A stretch of DNA of 32,509 bases from an uncultured Microbacteriaceae bacterium (GTDB taxonomy: Bacteria > Actinomycetota > Actinomycetes > Actinomycetales > Microbacteriaceae): the NCBI GenBank assembly GCA_937920245.1, contig CALGUV010000050.1:1-32509 (forward strand), given 5' to 3'. The position numbers and the translations under genes are program-made. Below, one piece after another: positions 8,562 through 14,300 of this stretch. Numbering within the stretch: position 1 is the stretch's first letter; the number at the start of each line of letters is the position of its first letter. The notes under the pieces were generated by a model. It was not told the DNA's origin. It searched no databases and saw only the letters and a list, made by a program, of their open reading frames with translations.

Positions 8562-9467
8562 TTGAAAAATAATGCCCTGCAGGAGAGCCTGTCGCGCAGA
8601 TTCCGGAAACTCCTGTCTGGTGCACCCGATGGCATTCCTCCGTGGCTAGAAGTTGTTGCTAAGGGCGATGAGCCAGGGTTCTATTTGCCTACCGATGCAC
8701 CTTGGGTAGTACACGGAAATTTTTCAACACTGGTTGGGGGCGTCAGGGCGCTACTTATGCAGGCTCTTCACCCGGGTTCCCTTACCGGGGTGTCAGAGCA
8801 CTCTCGCTATGAGCAAGACCCACTAGGCAGACTTTCTGGAACAATTAGGTGGCTAACGGTTACAACCTTTGGTTCGATCGAAGCAATAAATGGTGAGGCC
8901 GGCAGGGTAAACCGCATGCACAAGACCGTGAGCGGCGAGTATCAGACTTCCACTGGCGAAACTAAGGGTTACAGGGCAGGAGACAAGGATCTGTTGCTTT
9001 GGGTTCACGTGGCTTTCATGGACTCATTCCTAAGAGCCCACCAGAACTACTCAAAGACCCCAATTCCTGGTGGAGCAGATTCCTACGTTGCACTGTGGTC
9101 AAAATCGGTGCAGCCTCTTGGGCTAAAAACAGCTCCGATGAGTGAAGCTGAGCTTTTAGAAACCCTCGAAGGCTTCAAGTCGAAGCTCACCGTCACCGAT
9201 GACACCAAGGCAGTTATCAGCTGGATAAGAAAGGCACCGCTACCGCTTGTTGCAAAGCCGGTATACGCGCTGCTGTTTCAGTCGGCGCTCGCCTCAATGC
9301 CGAAGGAGTACCAGTTGATGATTGGTATTAAGCCTTGGCCACTTTGGTTCTTGAGACCCGTCACTACATCGTTATTGAGTTTTATGCGGTTCGCTATCGG
9401 GCCAGAGTCTCCAATAGAAGACGCAGCCCTTGACAGGCTCAGGCGAGCAGGCGCAATTACCGACTAA
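8562..9467 (+). CDS. MpaB/rubber-oxygenase family protein (DUF2236)
   Basis: Oxygenase-family protein of about 300 residues with the DUF2236 pattern: MQALHPGSLTGVSEHSRYEQ, then DPLGRLSGTIRWLTVTTFG, RVNRMHKTVSG, and WVHVAFMDSFLRAHQNY, which hold the conserved His and Arg of the haem-binding helices. The family includes the fungal MpaB oxygenase and latex-clearing protein, but most bacterial members have no known substrate. An in-frame TTG at 8532 would add ten residues. I prefer TTG 8562 because TAGGCA lies five bases before it, close to the leaderless spacing seen elsewhere in the window. It ends 16 bases before tRNA-Thr and is the last chromosomal gene before the island. Confidence 0.85.
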   Translation: MKNNALQESLSRRFRKLLSGAPDGIPPWLEVVAKGDEPGFYLPTDAPWVVHGNFSTLVGGVRALLMQALHPGSLTGVSEHSRYEQDPLGRLSGTIRWLTVTTFGSIEAINGEAGRVNRMHKTVSGEYQTSTGETKGYRAGDKDLLLWVHVAFMDSFLRAHQNYSKTPIPGGADSYVALWSKSVQPLGLKTAPMSEAELLETLEGFKSKLTVTDDTKAVISWIRKAPLPLVAKPVYALLFQSALASMPKEYQLMIGIKPWPLWFLRPVTTSLLSFMRFAIGPESPIEDAALDRLRRAGAITD

Positions 9468-9483
9468 ACTTTTGAAACGACAC

Positions 9484-9556
9484 GCCACCCTAGCTCAGTT
9501 GGTAGAGCAGCTCACTCGTAACGAGCAGGTCAGGAGTTCGATTCTCCTGGGTGGCT
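9484..9556 (+). tRNA. tRNA-Thr (anticodon CGT)
   Basis: A 73-nt cloverleaf. The acceptor stem GCCACCC pairs with GGGTGGC (9549-9555), followed by discriminator T. The D stem is GCTC/GAGC and the T stem AGGAG/CTCCT with loop TTCGATT. The anticodon loop is CTCGTAA, anticodon CGT. The anticodon stem has four pairs and an A-C mismatch at positions 31/39. No CCA is encoded. The 3' half is the integration target for the adjacent island and is repeated three more times downstream. Because the inserted copy carries the same 3' half, the gene remains intact. Confidence 0.97.
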
Positions 9557-9557
9557 C
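9515..9557 (+). repeat. att repeat copy 1 (tRNA-embedded, attL)
   Basis: The 43 nt from the anticodon loop to one base past the tRNA-Thr 3' end. The same block recurs at 12269-12311 (42/43), 14145-14187 (43/43) and 18471-18513 (36/43), all in the same direction. Left flanks all differ upstream of CTCGTAA and right flanks differ after GGCTC, so this is the shared recombination core. Confidence 0.93.
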
Positions 9558-9627
9558 TCTACAGATTCAGCGTCAACAGGCGCAGAAAACCGATTCGCCC
9601 CTTTGTTACGAAATGGAGCGAGTTGTG

Positions 9628-9653
9628 ACGTTAAGCAATCTTTTAAGCACTTT
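9628..9653 (+). promoter_or_regulatory. Candidate integrase arm-type site, left
   Basis: A 26-bp motif beginning ACGTTAAGC and ending TTAAGCACTTT, matching 12148-12173 at 23 of 26 positions in the same orientation. It holds two TTAAGC boxes 12 bp apart (9631 and 9643). One copy near each end of the integrase-bearing element suggests binding sites for the integrase N-terminal domain. The same bases could also serve integrase promoter control. Confidence 0.6.
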
Positions 9654-9764
9654 GCCTCAAGCGGATATAAAAAACAGTCGGTGTGTCGGATTCATTTTTG
9701 CTTTTTTGGATTTTGAATTGCAGCACAACAAGGGAAGAACTGACCATACGAAAGGAGGCCCGAA

Positions 9765-9824
9765 ATGAGAAAAGAGCAGCTTAATTCATGCAGAAAGGCC
9801 AACCTATGTATGGCGATGGAGTAA
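9765..9824 (+). CDS. Leader ORF overlapping the integrase start (19 aa)
   Basis: An ATG six bases after a very strong AAAGGAGG (9751-9758) opens a 19-codon ORF ending at TAA 9822-9824. It overlaps the integrase start in another frame. The peptide, MRKEQLNSCRKANLCMAME, resembles nothing I know. The ribosome site is the best in the region yet serves this frame, not the integrase. A regulatory leader controlling integrase translation is a reasonable reading. It could also be a tiny DNA-binding peptide, or chance. Confidence 0.45.
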   Translation: MRKEQLNSCRKANLCMAME

Positions 9825-10993
9825 CCGTTTGGAGAGACAAGTCAAACTGGGCTTGTCAGCTTCGTTTCGTTCATAGCGACGGTCGTGTAAGTAAACACCA
9901 GAGGCGCAGGGCTACCCGCCAAGAGGCGATTTCTGCGATCGACGACCTCTTTGGAACTCTGAAAGAAAAAGAGAAAAACATCCTGAGGCCGTCTCTTGAA
10001 GAACTTCTACCCGACTTCGTTGCCTACAAACAGGCAACTGTTCGGCCAAACACTGCAGCCGATTACAAGCATCAGCTGGAGCTTTGGGTTATTCCAAAGA
10101 TTGGCCACATGACGCCTGATGAAGTAGAGCCAAAGGATGTCCTCGGTCTGATGACTGAACTAAAGAACGAAGGCAAGGCGATAGCAACTGTCAACACGGT
10201 TCGAATGCGGCTATCCGCCCTCATGTCCTATGCGGTGATGGTCGGTAAAGCGCAAAGCAATCCCTGTGCCCATGTCAGAGGTTTTCGATCTGATGGCGGG
10301 AAGTTGGTCAGGGAGCCTTGGAGCTTGCTCGAGGTGACTAGAGCATTGAGGGCGGCCCGTGGCACTCAGATGGAACTTTTCATGATGCTTGCGACCCTAT
10401 TGGGTAGTCGCCGAGGCGAACTATTAGCTTTGCGTTGGGGAGATGTGGACTTCGAGAGAGCCGAGCTACAGATAAATAAAACAAGGTCGTATAGAAGACT
10501 CATTGACGACCAAGGCAACTTGTATAACGGCCACATAGAAAGCGATCCAAAGACTTTTTCTGGGTTTAGAAGGCTTCCGCTCGCACCGCCTATCTTGGTG
10601 GCCCTCATGAACGAGCGCTCCTCACGAGAGAAATTAGAACAGTCTGTATCTGACTCAGATCATCTTCTTCGTGGGGTACAGGGCGGAAAGCTATCCAACA
10701 CAACTTTGGATCGGCATTGGAACAAATTCTGTGACGACAACTCACTTCGTCGCATCCGAATACACGACATTAGACACACTGCCATCGTTCAAGCCTTAGA
10801 GGCAGGGGCAAGGCTGGAAGAAGCATCACAAGGTGCTGGGCACTCCTCGACCGAGATAACGAAGCGAATCTATGCAAGGTATGTCCCAGCTCTAGCTCAT
10901 GGGTTTGCATCGGCACTGGCAGAGAGGCTGATGGAGGATGAGACGGCTAGCCAGGGGGTATTTGTTGGGGGTGGGGTAGATGTTGAGAACTAA
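9806..10993 (+). CDS. int: Tyrosine recombinase (site-specific integrase)
   Basis: Integrates and excises the element at the tRNA-Thr 3' half. 395 residues from ATG 9806, chosen because AGAAAGG (9792-9798) lies seven bases upstream; an ATG at 9788 would add six residues. Three parts are visible: an N-terminal AP2-like arm-binding region (GVTVWRDKSNWACQLRF), a core-binding SAM-like domain (VRPNTAADYKHQLELWVIP to about residue 155), and the catalytic domain. Catalytic residues are Arg202 in GSRRGELLALRW, His320 and Arg323 in HDIRHT, His346 in GAGHSS, and Tyr356 in IYARY. All are intact, so the enzyme should be active. It is first in the element, right after the tRNA, as in many actinobacterial integrative elements. 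Confidence 0.95.
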   Translation: MYGDGVTVWRDKSNWACQLRFVHSDGRVSKHQRRRATRQEAISAIDDLFGTLKEKEKNILRPSLEELLPDFVAYKQATVRPNTAADYKHQLELWVIPKIGHMTPDEVEPKDVLGLMTELKNEGKAIATVNTVRMRLSALMSYAVMVGKAQSNPCAHVRGFRSDGGKLVREPWSLLEVTRALRAARGTQMELFMMLATLLGSRRGELLALRWGDVDFERAELQINKTRSYRRLIDDQGNLYNGHIESDPKTFSGFRRLPLAPPILVALMNERSSREKLEQSVSDSDHLLRGVQGGKLSNTTLDRHWNKFCDDNSLRRIRIHDIRHTAIVQALEAGARLEEASQGAGHSSTEITKRIYARYVPALAHGFASALAERLMEDETASQGVFVGGGVDVEN

Positions 10994-11094
10994 TTGCGAC
11001 CATCACCCCTCAACCATATGTTGGGTACAAGACCGCACTTCAGAGGTTTTGTCGTGGGACTGGGGGCTTTATTTGGCATCGAGCGCCGAACACG

Positions 11095-11478
11095 ATGACG
11101 GGATCGATGATGTCGATTAGAGCGTATAAGTGGGCTAAAGAGCAGGAGCTGCCTGGGGTACCAAAGGCAGTGTTGATTTATCTCGGCGACAGATTCAATG
11201 ATGTCTATGGGTATGCGTGGCCGTCTATGGCCCGAATTGCCAGAGATACAGGATGGCACCAACGGACGGTCGCCAAGGCAATTAGATACCTAAAAGAGAC
11301 GGGGCTTGTCGAAACTCGGAGGCAGTACTACCTGAGGGACCATTCCTTGGGTCCAAATCGCTACTATCTCCCTGACATCGGACCAGTGCCGCCTGAAGGG
11401 GCTAAGTTTCCCATCAAGGGCGATTTCGACAATCAAGGAGAGTGGGACTCAGATCTTGACGATGACTATTGGGACTGA
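11095..11478 (+). CDS. Winged-helix (HTH_36-like) DNA-binding protein
   Basis: 127 residues in the longest reading, with in-frame ATGs at 11095, 11107 and 11110 and no strong ribosome site for any. The core VPKAVLIYLGDRFND, WPSMARIARDTGWHQRTVAKA and IRYLKETGLVE is a winged helix-turn-helix of the type found in phage and plasmid replication or regulatory proteins. A basic/aromatic segment (RNRYYLP-like) and a very acidic C-terminus (DSDLDDDYWD) follow. It lies 101 bases after the integrase on the same strand. It could act as excisionase/regulator or be a remnant of a replication initiator; no other xis candidate is visible in the element. Confidence 0.75.
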   Translation: MTGSMMSIRAYKWAKEQELPGVPKAVLIYLGDRFNDVYGYAWPSMARIARDTGWHQRTVAKAIRYLKETGLVETRRQYYLRDHSLGPNRYYLPDIGPVPPEGAKFPIKGDFDNQGEWDSDLDDDYWD

Positions 11479-11540
11479 ACCTTATGAATTACGGCCGTGA
11501 GGGGTGGGGAACAAGAAGCACAGAAACTCTTAGTGAAACA

Positions 11541-11577
11541 CTTAAAAATAAAACTCTTATGCTCAATCAAGTTGAGC
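11541..11577 (-). terminator. Weak candidate terminator for the cupin gene
   Basis: In the 256-base gap 11479-11734, GCTCAA (11561-11566) pairs with TTGAGC (11572-11577) around a 5-base loop. On the minus strand a T-rich run (TTTTATTTTT) follows eight bases later. The stem is short and the tail is displaced, so this is tentative. I see no gene in the gap. Confidence 0.25.
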
Positions 11578-11734
11578 GAGTGTGATCAAGTTCGCCCGAA
11601 TCTCACAACCTCAACTTGGTGTCTTGCGATGAGAGTGATCATGTTTTTCTCCTTTGTTCTTGTGTAGCCACTAGTCACTATGGCTACCTAATTAACCTTC
11701 TCTTATTTCACTTAATCCGTTGGGATAGGCCCAA

Positions 11735-12094
11735 CTAGATTTGATCTGCCCAGGTTCCGCCGAATTCGAAACCTCGGACATCTTCATTTCCTTCAACCCA
11801 AGCATCGTGCCCTGGCATTATCGAGTACGCATCTCCAGCTTCGTAGGTGGCTTGCGTGCCATCATCGTGAAGAACAGTGACTTTTCCGTGAGTGATCACT
11901 CCGAGGTGTCTAACCTGACAGGAATCGGTTCCCATAAGTGGTTTGATGTGCTCAGACCACCTCCAGCCAGGCTTCACATGCATCGACGTCACTTTGCTCT
12001 CTCCAAATTCGACAACAGATGCCTCGCCAAGTCCATCGGGCATGGAGCTTTTGATCTCAGATTCCTCAAAGCTCTTGATTTCAACATTTTTCAT
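11735..12094 (-). CDS. Cupin-domain protein
   Basis: 119 residues forming a single small cupin barrel. Motif 1 is around PGWRWSEHIKPLMGTDSCQVRHLGV, with His residues at SEH and RH and motif Gly GVITHGKVTV; motif 2 is AGDAYSIMPGHDAWVEG. A metal could be held by the motif 1 histidines and the PGHDAW His. AAAGGAAAT upstream of the ATG is the ribosome site. Single-domain cupins of this type have varied roles (sugar or metabolite binding, isomerases) and I cannot pick one. It is the only clear non-mobility cargo in segment 1 and faces the integrase and winged-helix genes. Confidence 0.82.
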   Translation of the reverse strand: MKNVEIKSFEESEIKSSMPDGLGEASVVEFGESKVTSMHVKPGWRWSEHIKPLMGTDSCQVRHLGVITHGKVTVLHDDGTQATYEAGDAYSIMPGHDAWVEGNEDVRGFEFGGTWADQI

Positions 12095-12147
12095 TTGCCT
12101 ATTTCCTTTTCAGTTACGAATGTTATGTACGTTTGAATTTCAGCCTA

Positions 12148-12173
12148 ACGTTAAGCCATTTCTTAAGCACTTT
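12148..12173 (+). promoter_or_regulatory. Candidate integrase arm-type site, right
   Basis: Partner of 9628-9653, with 23 of 26 identical positions, the same orientation and the same 12-bp spacing of TTAAGC boxes (12151 and 12163). It ends 95 bases before att copy 2. It also lies 54 bases upstream of the cupin ATG, so a promoter role for the cupin gene cannot be excluded. Confidence 0.6.
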
Positions 12174-12268
12174 CACAGAATGACCATTCGATATCACTCG
12201 CAACAACACATCACAATAAGCAATAAGATTTCAGCGAAAACAAGGCGTTTTCAGGGGTAAATCGGTAT

Positions 12269-12311
12269 CTCGTAAAGAGCAGGTCAGGAGTTCGATTCTC
12301 CTGGGTGGCTC
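12269..12311 (+). repeat. att repeat copy 2
   Basis: Copy of the tRNA-Thr 3' half, 42 of 43 identical; the one change is C to A at 12276, just after the anticodon-loop part. It separates the integrase element from the protease segment and is not part of a complete tRNA. Confidence 0.93.
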
Positions 12312-12341
12312 CAGCCACAACTTTCCAAAGTCTTCAGCTGC

Positions 12342-14060
12342 TCAATCCACTGGGCTGCACCCACAACAACTGCAGTGCTGATTCTCGGATCCGCGTCTGC
12401 TACTGGCGAAAAAGGCACCGATCTGCTGACGAGAGTCCTCCGCAAAACTATTTCGACTAGTTGCAGTGCTTGGGCTTGTCGTTTCTGAGATTTTTATCCT
12501 GTCCAGAGCCCCGTGTGCAAGGACTTTGACCTGTATTCCATCCACAATCACCAAGTCACCTGTTCTAAGAAGGTAATCAGGATTCGACGGGGTTCCCCTT
12601 CCGCTGAGTGAATTGCAGTCGTCAGATTGGTTAGCTCTGTTTCCAGGCGAAATCGGGATTAGAAAATCTTCGTTGTGGCCAAGGGTGGCGTCATACACAT
12701 AAACCAAAACCCCATCTCTTGAAGGCGAGGTTTTGCAAGAGAACTTCGTCTCACGCCGAGATTCAACTAACAGCGCCTTGGTTGCCGTTAGGGGAACAAC
12801 AATAAATTTGGTCCCCGAACTGTCTTCACTTAGCGGCGTCAACCTGATTTCTAGATCACGAATTTTGCTTGCATCTTTGCAATAGACCTGATCGCTATCC
12901 AGCCAGCCCGCGATGAATCGCAGCCAACCACTCAGTTCTTTCGAAGGCCCGTCCTGGCCGCCCATCAAATCCCAAGGGTTGAAGGGCGGCAGATTCCCCC
13001 TTGAAGCACCTACGTGAGGCAGCCCGATAGCGTGACCAAACTCGTGTGCCCAGTAAGACCAGTAGGTCTTTCCGGGAAGGTCGAAGAATGCTCCAGGGAT
13101 CGAGTAGGAGGAGATTTTTCCCTCGTCCGATGAGTAGTTTCTAACAACGTCGTCCCAGGGGAATCCCTGACTGCCCTCACCGATGAAGGTCTGACCTTTC
13201 GGCAAAATAAAATTCACCGTTTGTATCCCGGTGAAATCAAAGTTCGGGTCAGCAGAGTCCATGGCATCAACGAAAAGTTTGGGACCGTTTGCTGCATCGT
13301 TCACATTTACTGATAGCGGAATCACATACTCGCTTGTTTTTTCAGGCAGCGTAACCCACGTATCCGCAACCACCCATTCGACTTTAAATCTGCCGCCACT
13401 GACGACCGCGAACCACTCGGACAAAAGCCTCATTTGGTCGTCGACTCGGACTTTAAAATTTTCCTCCCCTTGAAGGTCTGGGAAATCTATTGGAATCAAA
13501 GCCCACTTCACGGTTCCAGTCTTGGGGGTGAGTGAGTTCCATTCGGGGAATCCAGCTCCTGTCATGCCACGCATGTTGCTGACTTCTTTGATCATGCAAC
13601 GCTCAACAGGGTCGCTCAGTTCAACAGCAGGGTGGGCTTGGCTGTCCTCATCGACATTCGATGAGGTAGGGCTTTTTACTGTCAGCAAAACCTTGCCTGC
13701 ATAGCTGTTGGCTAACGTAGGTTTGGTTTGGAACCATGTTGAGAGAGCTGGGTTCAGCTCTTTGGCATATTCACATGCAGCCTTGGCACGTTTTCTAACC
13801 ATGATGTTCACGCTCATAGGCTGGGAGAAATACCTAATGCCGGTGCAGATGAACTTCTCTGCTGTCGGATTGGCATCAACTGCTGCCTTCACCTGAGCCT
13901 TTTGCTGAGAAGTAAGCGTGGTGGCGCTCGAACTAAAAGCAGACAGGGTCTTCTGATAGACCGAATACTTCACAACGGCGGATTGGGCTGGCGTGGCAAA
14001 GGAAATGATTAGCATCATTGAAGCTGCGACGGCTGCAAATCTCTTGATGAAATCCCCCAT
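12342..14060 (-). CDS. Secreted metzincin-like zinc metalloprotease with OmpA-like N-terminal domain
   Basis: Exported protease of 572 residues. A signal peptide ends near TPAQSA (about residues 1-27). Residues about 30-128 form an OmpA/peptidoglycan-binding-like region (VDANPTAEKFICTGIRYFS, RKRAKAACEYAKEL). The catalytic domain has HEFGHAIGLPH at residues 339-349, the full HExxHxxGxxH zinc motif, and a Met-turn WDLMGG with Met366; this resembles M6/immune-inhibitor-A or other metzincin enzymes. AAGGTGA precedes the ATG. The last 30 codons look abnormal (Cys-rich end CSCCGCSPVD), while the +1 frame reads a natural-looking tail, so the 3' end may be frameshifted next to att copy 2. The likely role is degradation of external proteins; the substrate is unknown. 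Confidence 0.88.
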   Translation of the reverse strand: MGDFIKRFAAVAASMMLIISFATPAQSAVVKYSVYQKTLSAFSSSATTLTSQQKAQVKAAVDANPTAEKFICTGIRYFSQPMSVNIMVRKRAKAACEYAKELNPALSTWFQTKPTLANSYAGKVLLTVKSPTSSNVDEDSQAHPAVELSDPVERCMIKEVSNMRGMTGAGFPEWNSLTPKTGTVKWALIPIDFPDLQGEENFKVRVDDQMRLLSEWFAVVSGGRFKVEWVVADTWVTLPEKTSEYVIPLSVNVNDAANGPKLFVDAMDSADPNFDFTGIQTVNFILPKGQTFIGEGSQGFPWDDVVRNYSSDEGKISSYSIPGAFFDLPGKTYWSYWAHEFGHAIGLPHVGASRGNLPPFNPWDLMGGQDGPSKELSGWLRFIAGWLDSDQVYCKDASKIRDLEIRLTPLSEDSSGTKFIVVPLTATKALLVESRRETKFSCKTSPSRDGVLVYVYDATLGHNEDFLIPISPGNRANQSDDCNSLSGRGTPSNPDYLLRTGDLVIVDGIQVKVLAHGALDRIKISETTSPSTATSRNSFAEDSRQQIGAFFASSRRGSENQHCSCCGCSPVD

Positions 14061-14144
14061 TCAACATTTTCACCTTAGGAGACTTCTTCCAGGGAATCAA
14101 CCAAGAGGTCGAGAGCTTCAGCCCAGAAATGGGCAATAGCCTCC

Positions 14145-14187
14145 CTCGTAACGAGCAGGTCAGGAGTTCGATTCTCCTGGGTGGCTC
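14145..14187 (+). repeat. att repeat copy 3
   Basis: Exact 43/43 copy of the tRNA-Thr 3' half. The flanking bases differ from copies 1 and 2 on both sides, except that CTC also precedes the core after one mismatch. It lies 84 bases upstream of the segment 2 protease start, so that gene's promoter must be very close to, or cross, the recombination site. Confidence 0.93.
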
Positions 14188-14300
14188 GTTGGGAAGATTA
14201 AGTAGACCTTTTCTTGTTGGGGATAACAAGATTGAAAGGCACTTATGAGGTCAGTAGTAACGGCAGCCTCGTTTAGCGAATTTGAAGTCTCTGGCAGCCA

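Larger units (their letters stand above)
9515..12311 (+). mobile_element. Integrative element, segment 1 (with integrase)
   Basis: A 2.75-kb element bounded by att copies 1 and 2 in the 3' half of tRNA-Thr. It contains a leader ORF, a tyrosine integrase pointing away from the tRNA, a winged-helix protein and an oppositely oriented cupin gene. A 26-bp motif lies 71 bases inside the left core and 95 bases inside the right core, as expected for integrase arm sites. There is no relaxase, replication initiator or phage structural gene, so the element is minimal and could depend on a helper for transfer. This is the only segment of the island with its own recombinase. Confidence 0.85.
12269..14187 (+). 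mobile_element. Integrase-less island segment 2 (secreted metalloprotease)
   Basis: A 1.9-kb block bounded by att copies 2 and 3. It carries one gene, a secreted metalloprotease on the minus strand that nearly fills it. No recombinase and no copy of the 26-bp arm motif is visible, so any mobility would need the neighbouring integrase acting on the flanking cores. It resembles a cis-mobilisable module left by accretion or deletion. Confidence 0.65.

Noticed and set aside
9430..9768. 112-residue open frame across tRNA-Thr and the gap before the integrase
   Set aside because: It reads through the tRNA in sense and has no ribosome site; an artefact of the open frame.
11741..12260. Plus-strand open frames opposite the cupin gene
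   Set aside because: They mirror the cupin coding strand and have no family features or starts with ribosome sites.
12269..12360. Antisense frame ending GWSHPGESNS as a separate gene
   Set aside because: This peptide is the reverse translation of a tRNA 3' half, a common false annotation; kept only as evidence for a displaced tail.
14212..14231. 7-bp stem TCTTGTT/AACAAGA next to att copy 3
   Set aside because: No T-run on either strand and a short stem; not a convincing terminator or operator.
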